NCBI GenBank assembly: GCA_014529385.2
Contig: CM043966.1
Coordinates: 35,371,125 to 35,435,124 of the forward strand
DNA: 64,000 nt
Source: Adiantum capillus-veneris
Lineage: Eukaryota; Streptophyta; Polypodiopsida; Polypodiales; Pteridaceae
Reading direction: 5' to 3'
Shown piece by piece: positions 24,077 to 39,532 of the stretch. Within the stretch, counting starts at the first letter, position 1; the number at the start of each line of letters is the position of its first letter. Both the position numbers and the translations under genes were made by a program. The notes beneath the pieces are model-generated. The model was not told the DNA's origin, did no database searches, and saw only the letters and a program-made list of their open reading frames with translations.

Positions 24077-24506
24077 AGGCTTGATTAAGGCACACCACGG
24101 AAAATAATCCTACGGGACACCAAAAGTATTATGCTAAGTTAGCAAAAAGGTACTATGGTCCCTTCCAGATTCTTAGGCCAATCAATGAGATGACCTATCA
24201 ACTCAAGTTGCCCAGCCATTGGCTCATACACAATGTTTCCATGTGAGCCTACTAAAGCCTTACAAAGGAGAGCCACCTCAAGAACCAACTATTGAAGACC
24301 CACCAAAGATCGAGGACCAAGAAGAGGTGTTGCAGTCCGAGTCCATTCTTTGACATGAAAACAAGGTATTAAGAGGCGGTAAGATTATTTGACAATATCT
24401 TATTAAGTTTAAAAAGTATCCTTTTGAAGATGCTAGATGGATGCAAGGCATACAATTGAAGGATAACCTAAACCTTGTCAATGCTTACAATGCTTCCCTA
24501 GAGTAA
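24077..24506 (+). pseudogene. pol of element A, part 3: integrase C-terminus and chromodomain-like end
   Basis: Resumes after the CACTA element with ALIKAHHG-type sequence matching element B, then YYGPFQIL-like and LLKPYKGEPPQEPTIEDPP-like segments (degenerate), and ends KYPFEDARWMQGIQLKDNLN...YNASLE with stop TAA at 24504-24506. The last about 55 residues resemble a chromodomain (ESI..H..KVLRGG...QYL.....YPFEDARW), which in chromoviruses guides integration to particular chromatin. Stops are present. Confidence 0.82.
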
Positions 24507-24891
24507 GCAAATGTACAAATGTTTAAAATAAACAAATTTTTTGTCTTATAAGACTCTCTTTTTCTTTATTGTGCACAAATGTGAAGTAGTATGCATGCTT
24601 AGAATCAAGTTTGCGGAGACGACGTCTCCCAAACACCAAGTAGAGCCTATCACTCTACTATGGAAGATTGATAGGACTAATGTGCAGACATGCTTGTGAC
24701 AGCTTAGGCTCTCAAGCGCCAAATGGCAGCTTAGGCTCTCAAGTGCCAAATGGATTAGTCATCCATTCTAGAACAATGTCTTAGGGTAAGATAGGGATCC
24801 TCTACCCGCTAGGAAAAGGATTAATGAATAGGCTTTATCTTCTCTACCCCATAGTCGAGGATGACTATGATTTCAAGAGAGAGGTAAGTAA
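24507..24891 (+). other. Element A 3' untranslated region and polypurine tract
   Basis: About 385 bp between the pol stop and the 3' LTR, matching element B. The purine-rich AAGAGAGAGGTAAGTAA just before the LTR (about 24875-24891) is the candidate polypurine tract. A short direct duplication (GCAGCTTAGGCTCTCAAG-type) lies near 24700-24750. Confidence 0.75.
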
Positions 24892-24966
24892 TGTCATAAT
24901 AACTAATATCTAATTCTCCTAAATTATTTTCTCATGTTAAATTGATCATTCATTAGGAAGAGAATG
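24892..24966 (+). repeat. 3' LTR of element A, first piece
   Basis: Starts TGTCATAATAACTAATATC as in element B and breaks off at 24966, where a DNA transposon has inserted. The LTR continues at 30487. Confidence 0.9.
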
Positions 24967-25190
24967 GGGTATAGGAGGGCCTCTTTATTTGGCAGTTTAA
25001 GGAAATGCTTAAAGCTTAAGTCAAGTTTGACCAAGCGTAAAAGAGAGGGCAAAAAGGCCTACGCTGAGATTTTTAAAAATACCATTTGTATATTTTGTAT
25101 TTTGAAAATAGGCTACTTTAACACAAAAGAGAGGTGGGTAACTAAATTTTAAAATGTCTTTCCCCATCTCTCTCCTCTCTCTCTCTAACA

Positions 25191-25197
25191 TATAAAA
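25191..25197 (+). promoter_or_regulatory. Candidate TATA box
   Basis: TATAAAA following a CT-rich stretch, about 570 bp upstream of the first ATG of the transposase-like gene. Position only; no other promoter evidence. Confidence 0.35.
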
Positions 25198-25446
25198 CAC
25201 TCTCTCTTACTTAGTTCTCATTAAAAGAAGCACTTTTCAGCCCCCTGCCAAAAAAGTAGATTTTGCATATTCTCTCACTGCATTCTCTCTCTAAAACGTG
25301 AGCCAACTCTTTCTCTTTCCCCCCCTTTTCTCTCTTGTCACTTCCACCTCCCAATCATCAAGAGGACATTCTATGCTGCCTACATCTGACAGAAAGTGCA
25401 GATCCTCCAAGGCTGTAGATCTACTCTCTCTCTCACTCTCTTCCTT

Positions 25447-25462
25447 TATGTCTTTCTTTCTC

Positions 25463-25504
<42 letters not shown>
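25447..25504. repeat. (CT)n microsatellite
   Basis: A slightly interrupted CT tract in the probable 5' leader of the transposase-like gene. Confidence 0.93.
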
Positions 25505-25507
<3 letters not shown>

Positions 25508-25768
25508 CTACTCCAGCTTCAAATGAGATCAATGGAGAACTCCATTACCTTTGTGTGCAACTGCATTTCTCTCTCTAAAGCCCTCATGATCAATATTTTG
25601 AATTCAAAAGAGATTGAGCTACACTCCCTCTCCTTCTTCCCTCCACAACATAATCCTTCTCTACTATCTCTGAGTACCTTCCATTTTTTTCTCCATAGCC
25701 ATATTTTCCTGCTTGCAGCAATCACCATTACACATTCTCGCACTATTTTTCTTGATTAGCTAACAAAC

Positions 25769-28024
25769 ATGTCATTCAATCTCCCTCCACTGCAAGACAT
25801 TACTAACATGCCAAAACAATATCGATTAAATGCTGATTTGGAGAAGGAGTATGCTACTATGCGACTTGGCACATCGAATCTTAATGCTATAGATCAGCTA
25901 CAAAGCATTGGGTGCAAGGCAATCAACTTATAGGTTGATGGACACATTTACCCAAGTGATCCAACAACTAATCCACCACTACCCTTTCGTAATGTCACTG
26001 AGCTTCTGCGTTTTAATGGAGATTGTATTCAGCTTTTATCAATGAAAGGGAAGCAAGTAAACATCTCTTGGCTGCCTATTCATCACTACAAGAGAAGTCT
26101 GCAAAAGATCTATAGCAAGTTAGAGAGGAAGCCAACAAGAAGATAAAGCAACTGAATGATGAGATGGCGAATCTCAATGAAAAAGTACAGCAAGACAAAA
26201 AAGAGCAGGAGCGTCGACTAGACAATTATGTTCAACTACAATACACTTCACTCAATATGCATCGCCGAATCGATCATCTCACACACATTCCCCTTGGCTA
26301 CCACATTTGTAAGCACAAGAGACAAGCAATGTCCTTGCTATCCTTAAGTGGTGGAGCTCAAAAGAAATGTGTCCATCAAACTCGGTAAGAATACTGATGC
26401 AAGATTCTGATTTCCTATATGTTCTACAGGTTTGTGTACGGTAATTCAATATGCAGAAACTTGGCTCGAATGATGATGGGAATTAATCCCGATGCTCAAA
26501 CAACCGGATGTGCTCTGCTACAACATATCATCAAGCCAAAAGAATTGATTGAGCTACTAGATGATCCATCCAATGATGGCATTGCTAGTGTTTTGCGTCA
26601 TAAGTATTTCAGTGAGCTAAAGAGCATTGTGTCGCCTCAAGAGATGTGTAGGTGTGTGACAGTGCAAGAATAAGTTTCAAGGCCTATGAAGCTTTGTATA
26701 AAAGTGTCACACTCGGTCACGGGACAAAAGGGTTGTTTCGGTTCCTGCCAACGCCTTACAGTGTTAGTGTACCAAAAAAATGCACCAATAATGATGTTGC
26801 AAGCTTGTTGATCGGATTTCAATATGTGAAGGATGACATGCCATTATAAGACAACAAATTATTCCGCTACAACGAGTTCAACAATGTGTATGTTGACTTG
26901 CTGAAGCTCCAAGAGTCAATGATAAGATTTTATGGGTTGACACAAGAAGAGTGTGATGGGAAAGTGATATTTGTTATGAATCTTGATGAGTGCCAAGTTG
27001 TTAAAGGTCAACGGCTTGAAAGGGTAAGTGTTACGTTGATGAGCAGGGCCTTCGTGGGTGTCGATGTGGAGTTAAATGCCAATGAGAAGGGAAACACTTG
27101 TTTAGGTGTTCAATCGGAGAAAAATATTTTGGTGGGCTGGCAGCTTTTCATCTCCCACATGAGACACATGAGACTCTCAAATGGTATTTCAATCACACAA
27201 CAATCATTGATGTCATTCGACAACAACAAGAAGAACAAAGATTGCATGTTTCAGGTCTTGGAACGTTCCAAGTTGAGTGGCATTTGGCAGGAGACTTGAA
27301 AACACTCAAGTGTATGTTAGGGTGCAAGCAAGGTGCAATGACCCTTTTCCATGCATTTATTGCTACCACAGTAAAGCCTCAATGGGAACTGATGGCAAGG
27401 GTGCACATGCCAACAAGTTGAAAGGTGGTAAGAGTAAGGGAGGCAAAGTTACAGTCAACTCTGCAAAAGGTCTACCCACTACACAAGCAGTGGGTAAAGC
27501 ACTACAACAATGGTTTCAAGGTATCCTCAGTTGTGACCAGCAAGTACCCCCTAATCAAAACATGAATGATCCAAATTGGGATCCTATTCTTTCAATACCA
27601 CTTATAAATGTGCATGTGTGTACCCTTCACACCCGTCTATGAATTCTTGACAAGTTGCTTATGCTCCATATTAATTACACTTGGAATATGGAGCCTACAG
27701 AAAGAAGAGAAGAGTGTATACAAGAAGGCTAGAATCTATTCTATCGAGCATTGGTCTACATGGGGGTGCAGTTGAGCTATCAAAAGACAAGCAGGCGTTT
27801 GGAAGTACACAAAATCTCCCTAATAAAGTTTGTATGGGTGGTAGTAAAGCTATGCATTTTCTTTCAAACTATTCAGACTCCCAAAGTCCCAATGAGTTTC
27901 AGTTGTGGAAAAAGGTGTGTGACATCACCACCTACAAAGGTAATGAAGCAGCCCTAGGAATTAAGCGTGCTCGTGTGTGGCAGTCTACTGATGGTATTTT
28001 TCATCTTCTCGAAAGGCAAAGCTA
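25769..28024 (+). pseudogene. Putative transposase of an unrecognised family, multiple lesions
   Basis: First ATG 25769 (MSFNLPPLQDITNMPKQYRL). Pieces in order over different frames: an N-terminal part with a stop near 25933; a coiled coil (NLNEKVQQDKKEQERRLDNY, about 26170-26240); a helical region (FVYGNSICRNLARMMMGINP); a conserved-looking core FRFLPTPYSVSVP, YVDLLKLQESMIRFYG, VMNLDECQVVKGQRLERVSV, PHETHETLKWYFNHTT, VEWHLAGDLKTLKCMLGC, then CIYCYHSK (CxxC); and a C-terminal part to 28024. The Asp in NLDE, the Asp in AGDLKT and a later Glu could be a DDE triad, but that is inference. I recall similar GDxKxxxxMxGxxGA...CxxC proteins as multi-copy unnamed families in other eukaryotes. It has at least five frameshifts or stops. 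Confidence 0.6.
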
Positions 28025-28743
28025 ACCGATGATGAGATATCCACCCTAAAGTTTGTAATCAATAGTTTTACAGCATAAATGGTGGATTCTTGGGAGGAAA
28101 CACACATAACACATTACATGGTGTGTTGAACATTTGATGTTTTCAATCAAAATACATCAGTATGGGAAACTAAAGTTTGTTTTTTTTTCAGCACATTCTT
28201 TTTGCACATAGTTCTTTTTTCCTCAACACTTATGGTTCATTAGGCATTTGGAGCAGCCAAGGGATGGAGCGCTCACACTATCAAGCAAAAACAGTGTATT
28301 TTAAAATACACGACATGGAGGTGGAAGAAAAAAGAGCAATTCCCTTCATGAGATGTTCAATTGGTTCTACAGAGTTTTAGCAAGGAGAGAGAGAAAGAAT
28401 TTACAGGGAGAGAGAGAAAGAATACAAGAGAACAAAGAAGTTTAAAATGTAGAATAGAAAAAGTGGTTAGCTTGAGGCGATCACAATCATATCATGCTTC
28501 GAGTGCAAAAGATCGATTCCGATGATGGTTGGAGACAAGGCGGCGTGATGGCAAGCGTTGGGTGAAAATTTAATTTCCTCTTGACACTAACCATTTCTAT
28601 TGTAAACATGCATTGTCATGCAAAGTGATTTGTAAAGGCGACAATTATTAGACCCATGGCTCAAGTTCTATCTATTTTCAAAAGTTTAAGTACTATATAA
28701 GTCAAAACTCACAACTTAAAGTTCATTTCTTGTTTGCACATTT

Positions 28744-29935
28744 TAGAAGATTATCTCAAGCCCAAACGTACTAGTGCCTCCCATTCTCCCTTTGTTAGCT
28801 TCCATCTTCTATAGGGAAAGACAATTGACAAGCTTTGCTTCACAATATGGTATCTGCACACCACATTCTCAGCAACTACAGAGCGCTTGATTGTATCTCC
28901 CTGGTGGTTGCCCACTTTAGTCTCCCATCCATTTTCAAGGAAACTGTTGATCGCATTTCCCCCTTTGCAAGTCCACATTGTTGGTGTCCTGTGAACACTC
29001 TGTAGGCAAAAGATAAACACGAACACATGGAGGGACATAAACCAAGTTAAGGAAGATTTATGGGAACCATAGGTGCACTTCATTGCTGAATACACATCCA
29101 CCTCGATTCTCCTTTTGGTTGTTGTGATCAAGGCACTATCAAACTTAGGCCATTCCATGCTCTGCAAGGTTGGTGGATGAACCGGAGAAAGATTACCATA
29201 CCCAGTTTGCCTAGGCGTTACATAAGTATGGTTGTAAAAAAAATAGTCCGTGAGACAAGCTCCGTGGATGGACAACGAGCATAGAGCAGCTTGCCAAGGT
29301 CAACATGGATGGCCTCAAAAGTTCCTGTGAAGGACTCTATTGGCTCCCACTCTGCAAAATCAGATGGGAATACATCTTCAAACATGAACAAGCAATGAAA
29401 GCCTTATAGACATCAAAGCAATATATACAACAGAAATACAAAATATACAATCTAAAAACTTGAAAAAGGAGTGAAAATTACACTTTGCAAGAAACCACGA
29501 TGGAGCCATTGTTGTCTCTAGCTTTAGTTATGAAGCAACATACACATGTCGCACCTTTGCAAGATGCTTGCCGTCATGGGTTTGCTTGAAGTCCATGATC
29601 CTTCCCTTACAATGGTGTGCTCGAGAAGCCATGTGTCTCTTTGAGACCTTGTGTGCACCTCTTGAGTTGGGCTGCATTGACACCCACATCAATCATTTAA
29701 ACTCCATTGTCACCCAACATCCACTGTCATCTTGTACATTGCTGCATGAAATGGAGTCAATGATACTCATAGGTCGTCGAGTACCTGATGATGCCATGGA
29801 GAATAGTGGCACAACCTGCAGACAAACACTTATGATTAGAGATTGCAGATCCATGTTCTCAGTTGTATAGAGAAAGATTATTGATGGTACATCAGATGAA
29901 GGATGCCACTTACTACTATACTGCTCCACCTGCAT
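28744..29935 (-). pseudogene. Possible second gene of the 5.5 kb transposon, function unknown
   Basis: The minus strand shows several coding-like pieces: MASSGTRRPMSIIDSISCSN (near 29800), GRIMDFKQTHDGKHLAKVRH (near 29570), EWEPIESFTGTFEAIHVDLG (near 29330) and GYGNLSPVHPPTLQSMEWPK (near 29170), ending KLTKGEWEALVRLGLR (28751 region). Candidate 3' splice sites (TTTTGCCTACAG near 29000, GATTTTGCAG near 29360) suggest introns. I recognise no family. The gene would be convergent with the transposase-like gene. Confidence 0.35.
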
Positions 29936-30486
29936 GTTGGCTTAATAGGGAAGATAATGTTGCAAAGCTTGAGAGGAAAGTAGATCCTCTCTAGGAATCA
30001 CAATGGAGAAGGAGCAAGAAACCTATTGAGAGGAAAGAAAGAGGGATGATCTAGCAGAAGAATATACAGCAAATCTTCAGCTTTACGTAAAGGTGTTTAG
30101 TGAGGCTCATGGAGAAATGGAGAACTTCAGCTTGAGGAGAATGCAGTAATCTTGAGGAGGGAAAGGAGGTTTAAACTTCTGTTTTGCAGAGCTTTTGGGA
30201 GGGAAAACTGAAAGGAAGGAAAGAGAAGGAAGTCTTGCAAGGTGAAGTGAAGAGAAGTGAGAGATGGTACCATAGAGAGAGAGGGAGAGAATGATCAGCA
30301 CGTTTTTGGAGGGACCCCTTTTTAGGAGGGGGGGGGGAGAAACTGACAACCACTAGAGAGACAAAGGATTGGTTTTTACTCAAATATTTAGAGAAAATTT
30401 CTTTGAATTTATAAGAGATTTTCTCTTTATATTTTATAAAAGAGCACAAGTTTGACCACTTACTTTTAGGACCTTCCATACCCACC

Positions 30487-32013
30487 AGAAAATGCTAGAA
30501 TATTGGTTAAGCTGGTAGACCGACCATAGTATGGATCCAAAGGAGGGAAAATAGGGATCGAAAGGGGGGCCCATCTACAAAAGAGCAATGTGCAACAATG
30601 GGTTTTAAAGACCCTAAGGTTCAGGCCCCTTAAGACTTCCAAAATGCTAAGGTTCCAAAAATCAAAGGTTGTGTCCAATGGTTAAGCTTAGAAAAATTGG
30701 ATGCTTTGTGTGTACAAAAAGTTTTCATGAGTCCTACAAAGGAGGGGGCAAGCCTTGCAAGTAGGGGATGAGAGAGAAACACACACACATACACACACTC
30801 ATAAGCTTCCTTTACACAAAGGGAATGAGGGACACATGTCAGATCCCTAGCCCAGATGCCCACAAGGTACACTCAAATCCTATTGGATGGCCATGGAGGT
30901 GGACCAATGAGAATTAGGATAGAGTAAATCTAGTTTAATTCATTTAAAAACATTTAATAAAATAACCAATAAGAATTAACCTCTCTAGAAGACTATTGGA
31001 CAGTCTCCCAAGGGGTCCAATGAGCATTCAACAGCTCAATGGCTTGCCTGATTCCTATTGGCCAGGAGACAGAGGGGTCCAATGAGAGTTTAGTTGCATT
31101 AATTAATTACCTAAAGCTCTCACAAAAGGGAAAGGGGCACACATGTCATAAGTCTATCACTTATGCTTCTTAACTCTCATTGGCTAAGATGGGAGAGGTC
31201 CAATGGGGTGTCAGCAAGAGTAAATTGCATGAGGGGTTGACCAAGAGAGAGAGGGGGCTGGATTTCTCAAGGCATTATTACACACACAATCACACTAGCT
31301 CATGTGTGAAGCAAGAAGACTCTCTCTCTCTCTCTCTCTCTCCTTCTCAAGCTTTAATGGAAATCTTATCACCTACTCCAAGCTTGTGAGAAGGGAGGCC
31401 TACACCAACAACCCTTGGCTTTGTGATGCAAATCCAACCAAGAGCCAAGCTTCAATGCATGCTCATCTCCTCTACCATGCTAATTACTAAGCTATGCTAT
31501 GATAATATGAGTGATTATGTGAGGAGATTTACATCTTTCTCGTAAGACTACTCCTTCTTCCTCTCAATCTACTCTTATACCCCGCTAGCTCTTACCATCT
31601 TCGAAGGTGTGTGAGGTCTTGGGTTTGAGACCGTGAGGGAATTGATGTTGTGTTTTAAAGTGTTTGCTAGTGCTTGAAGTTTCCATCTTCTTTGCAGTAG
31701 CTAGGTATTTAAGGAACACGAAGAATGGTATTGTAAAATGTCTCCCTTGATGGGGGAAACCTATAATACAAAGCCTTTTGGAGAGGGGACCGGCTCCATA
31801 TAAATCTGGTCCTCAACTGTTGTCAATAGCTTAATTTCTCTCTCTTTTGATGTATTGTCCATGCCTATCTAGCTAGGTGTTATGCTTTTTGTTGCTCTCT
31901 CCACCCAAGCACTCTTGCTATGCTCATTAATTAGGAATCTATTCTAATGAAATTCTCACTATGTTCATGCTATTTTCCGCTACACACAAGTTACTAGGTC
32001 ATTAAATGTTACA
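30487..32013 (+). repeat. 3' LTR of element A, remainder
   Basis: Resumes at GCTAGAATATTGGTTAAGC and runs to ATGTTACA at 32013, followed by the target duplication CAAGA (32014-32018). It keeps a segment of about 94 bp (near 31590-31690) that the 5' LTR has lost. Confidence 0.92.
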
Positions 32014-32018
32014 CAAGA

Positions 32019-34646
32019 TGGGGGAAGTTATCGGATCTGGCAGTGAGATGGGTCCACTAGGAGTAGATTACATTGTCAAATATAGATGGCCACTGAATAT
32101 GAGTTAAAACAGGTGAGTCTTCTTGAAGAGACTCACTTAGCCGGGTACGGTTGTTCTATTGACTACATATGTGATATGGGTGTTGGTGGGCTCTGAGTGG
32201 GAGCTATGGCAAAAGGCAAGGACAAATTGGTTGCATCTATGACTTCTCAACATGTTTATAAATGTGAGAAACATGTATTTGACTAGAGTATGAGGGTTGA
32301 TAATTGAAGTTTTTGGGGCTTCGTTAAGTTCCTAGCAAATATCTACTCTATGTGCACACCGATGATACCTACTTGGTCTTTTCTAGGCTAAAACTTACAT
32401 ATCTATTGATAATTGAAATATTTATGTCGTATGAAGTATGGGATTTGTCTTTGACAAAAATAGGCACCTGGCATTTGGCGGGTCTACTAGCTGGGCAGGA
32501 GTACGACTGAAGTATGATTTGATTCTCATTTTCGCTTGAAATACATTGCAGTTGGTTCACAAGAGGTATGAAAGGTTTGAATTGAAACAGATATCGGTGT
32601 AAAGTCTGAGGATTTTGATAACTAATGTGTTTTTCTTATGATTGGGATGAAAACCAGCCTACATATGGTAAAAAAGATGCTAGAAAGGGTGATTTTGGAC
32701 TTTGAGAATCACCGTACAAAGGTTTATCCAACAGTTTAAGGGCTGATTGTCGGCCCATCAAGACTCATAAATTTAAGGCTTCAATGCTCACAAAGGATCT
32801 AAAATTATTGCAAGTGAAGGGTATACTCACCTTCTTATGTTTTTTGTGCACTTTAATGTTCTCTTGAGATTGCATGAACTAACCCATAACATGTGGTGTG
32901 GGCTTAACTGCTCAATCAATGTTATACATGTACAAATGGTAATGGGTGATATCATTTAACAAGCAGAGAATGAGCAGCTAAAAGTGAGCGAGGGTGAAAA
33001 GTTAGAAAAAACATGGTAAGGCTAAATAATAGCAGCAAACGAATCCACTACAAAGAAACAAAATGAATCTTTACTATAAACTCTACTTGAACACTACATG
33101 AAAAAATATCTATTGTTAGATTAACATGATGTCATATTCTATTATCTGTGAGCCATCTCAAAACCTCGGAACAGATGCTTATCAAAATCTCCCTATATCA
33201 CTTGTGTTCAAGAGGTTATTAAGAATACCGCCATATACATACTCTATTTACACTACGAACCTATTTTAAAACCCCCCTCTCCCCACCCCCTCTAATTTAT
33301 AAACGTATACATTTTGGATAGTTAAATCCTCTCGAGATAACACAATTGATATGAAACATACACTAATTTCTATGTCGCCAATGAAAATGCAAAAGGTACT
33401 AACACATATAAGTTTATGCATGCTATGAAATCGAGGTTAAGTTGGAACCCTTAAGACAATCCTCCTTGTTTCGTAATAATTACTTTTAGCACCATGGAAA
33501 TCCTCACATACATCTTTTTTTTTTCGGATGTGTATCTTTCACGATGTTACAGATGATCTCACATGAAACTATCTAACAAAGAAATATTTATTTGGTAAAA
33601 AGTTTTGGGATTCGTAATAAATTTTTGGGAAATATCTTAAAATTTTGACTTTGCATTTTTAAAAAAATTAATGCTTGGTATCCCCACAAACTTATGCACA
33701 ATTTCTGTTGCATCAACCCCGTAGATACATCCTAGTTGCTTTCAAAGCAGCTTCTATTCTTGTGTGTGATTCAATGTTTTTTGCCTTCTTCTCCATGCAG
33801 ACAGATGCATAAAATGTTAAATCATGGCTCCCCATTTTTGGAAAGCACCTAGAGAAACAAAACAACCTTGAGAATCATCATAAGGAGGAATCAACATGAT
33901 TACTTTGTTGGCTTTGTCAAAAATCACCACCCATCCATTAAAGGATCAAGTTAAACCAGTCTCTAAGTGTTGTATCCTATGTTTGATGCAGTGCCATATT
34001 TTTGTGTATAGTATCAAAAATATGCAACAAAAACGATTGCATTGGGGAGAACCCAAGATGCTACATGGACTTCAAAAATTCCAAAGGCTTCATCACATTG
34101 CACATTTGTTGATAACATCCTAGATTCTTTCCCACTGCCCTCTTCCATGAGAGCTCATCCTAAATAAGAAGCTCATACAGGACTTGTATTTCTTTATAAA
34201 GTACCATGGATTGCTAGAGCTCAATCTACATGCTCTAAAAAAGCAAACACATTCTTGTGGCCATGGATTATAACAGAGTCAATGCATTGTAGATAGATTG
34301 TAGGCTTGATCATGGGTTCTAATCACCGTTGGATCTGTGTTTCACATGATCAAAATTGCATGAGATGTATGAATTCAATCAAGAATTGCATCACAAACGT
34401 CTATATACAAAGCAAGTGAACTCTTATCAATGCTCGCTTAGTTGTGGTACTCTTGCTTGTAGGGCCTATCATCCCCTACCTTGATACATTGGACACACTA
34501 ATTTGATATGCAATGTCCTGTAACAAAACTATCTATAGCAGGTGATTATTAAGGAAATTTCTAATTTATTCCCAGTAAAAGGAATAAACTGCACATAGCT
34601 TTTGACTTCGTGCTTAGAAGACAATCTTTGGAAGATCCTGAATGTT
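32019..34646. other. Unassigned noncoding stretch
   Basis: No recognised repeat, RNA gene or coding frame with supporting motifs. The first bases continue the pre-insertion sequence left of element A. Confidence 0.4.
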
Positions 34647-35117
<471 letters not shown>

Positions 35118-35190
35118 AACGTAGCATGGGTGGCATGGGAGAGGGAATTCACGAGGAGATGGTCACGGCCCTCTCACTACTTGCACCACA

Positions 35191-36449
<1,259 letters not shown>

Positions 36450-36521
36450 ACAACGTAGCATGGGTGGCATGGAGAGGGAATTCACGAGGAGATGGTCACG
36501 GCCCTCTCACTACTTGCACCA

Positions 36522-36647
<126 letters not shown>

Positions 36648-36720
36648 AACGTAGCATGGGTGGCATGGGAGAGGGAATTCACAAGGAGATGGTCACGGCC
36701 CTCTCACTACTTGCACCACA

Positions 36721-38114
<1,394 letters not shown>

Positions 38115-38210
38115 ACAACGTAGCATGGGTGGCATGGGAGAGGGAATTCACGAGGAGATGGTCACGGCCCTCTCACTACTTGCACCACATCTCTCTCTCT
38201 CTTCTCTCTC

Positions 38211-38263
<53 letters not shown>

Positions 38264-38267
<4 letters not shown>

Positions 38268-39215
38268 CGTGCCTCCTCAAAGGCACCAGCTTTTGGATTG
38301 CCGAGGAGCTCACCACGACACAACTAAAACACAAAGGTAGCAAACTCAAAAAAGTACACGCAGCAAGAGCCCAAGGGAAGTGGGCAGTATATCGCGGAGG
38401 AAAGGCTCTCATACAGGAGTTTCGGTCTCCCAAGCCTCCTATCACACCGCCGGATACCACCTCCTAGCCCCATAGTTCCCATTTACCCTACTTTATTTTG
38501 TATTGCATCCTAAGGTTGTCCCACCTATCCACTAGATCTTACCCTAGCCCTACCGACCCCTTTTTTTTTGGTCGCACATGCTAATGTAACAACCATTACC
38601 CTCTCCTTGATGAGAGGAGATACCCTTTGTACGCATGTTTTGGTCCCATGGGTCATATTTGACCTCCGAGGACGATACTGACATCTATCTATCTATCTAT
38701 CTCTATGAAAGATTCTTTTCTTTTTATTAATGAAAGCCAAGTACTTATTTTGAGCTACATTGCACAGCTATTGCTTTGCTTACAAGCTTTGTATTTTGAA
38801 GTATTACTGAAAAGATGGAAGGGGCATTGGTACTTGTATGTTGGCCTTAGTTGGGACCCAATGGTTCCAACTCTCGTTAGCTCACCACCAAAGCCAAGCC
38901 TCTTCCTCTTCTACTCAGCTGAATCTCTCATGCATATCACATTGAGAAGAAGGCGAGATGCAAATCTAGCAGACCTCTTGCAGAGCACAACCCATCGATC
39001 ATTGAGGTGGATGCACTGTAGATTTTGACAGCATCATTGGCTAGGTCTCTGGCCTCGTTCTTGCAGGCCTCATGGCTGCTCCATAAAATCCTCGCATGCC
39101 TGGAGATGCATGATGCCCCAGTCTCTTTCCCGGCTAGCAGTGGCACTGCTTGCCATGATGTGAACTAGTAGCTAGCAACAAGCACGTTGTATGTATGTCT
39201 GCATAGAGAGTAACT

Positions 39216-39218
<3 letters not shown>
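38264..39218 (+). repeat. Y module, copy 3
   Basis: As copy 2. The (CT)n tract after it (39219-39303) is followed by the LINE. Confidence 0.9.
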
Positions 39219-39307
<89 letters not shown>

Positions 39308-39532
39308 GCAGCCGTTTTTTGACCTAGTAGACAGCAGTCCACTCTTTTGATCATAACTTCTTCATCCGAACTCCGATTTGGGTGATCTATAGCCTCAATC
39401 GAAGAGCACGAAGTCCTCTACGCATTGATGTAAAGACAGAAATTTTCAGAGTTATGGAAGGCATTTCTGTAGCAGCATTTCCGAAGTGAACAGGTTCAAC
39501 AAAATTGATTCTCATCTCCTATTTTACATACA

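Larger units (their letters stand above)
24967..30486. mobile_element. Two-gene DNA transposon of unrecognised family, 5.5 kb
   Basis: It sits inside the 3' LTR of element A, which resumes at 30487. The ends are imperfect inverted repeats: GGGTATAGGAGGGCCT inward from 24967 and GGGTATGGAAGGTCCT inward from 30483. Flanking octamers AGAGAATG (24959-24966) and AGAAAATG (30487-30494) match 7/8 and may be the target duplication. Three bases (ACC) lie between the right inverted repeat and the octamer, so the right border is uncertain by a few bases. It carries a decayed + strand gene with transposase-like features (25769-28024) and a possible convergent gene (28744-29935). It has none of the terminal or protein signatures I know for CACTA or Mutator. 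Confidence 0.7.
4834..32013 (+). mobile_element. Ty3/gypsy chromovirus-type LTR retrotransposon (element A), split by three insertions
   Basis: The element runs from a 5' LTR (4834-6339) to the end of a 3' LTR at 32013. Both sides carry the 5-base target duplication CAAGA (4829-4833 and 32014-32018). A primer binding site lies one base inside the 5' LTR. The order gag, protease, reverse transcriptase, RNase H, integrase, chromodomain-like end is that of Ty3/gypsy chromoviruses. Three younger insertions stretch it to 27 kb: 10258-15256, 16015-24076 and 24967-30486. Removing them leaves about 8.6 kb, comparable with intact relative element B (8.98 kb). Many stops, frameshifts and a gag deletion make it non-functional. 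The LTR start reads GCT where other family LTRs have TGT. Confidence 0.93.

Noticed and set aside
26385-26429. A 45-nt GT-AG interval in the transposase-like gene as an intron
   Set aside because: Shorter than typical plant introns; the gene is so decayed that frame breaks elsewhere explain the gap equally well.
32019-32130. Host exon disrupted by element A (ATG near the junction, then GTGAGT)
   Set aside because: The frame is short, shows no motif, and the left flank of the element does not continue it.
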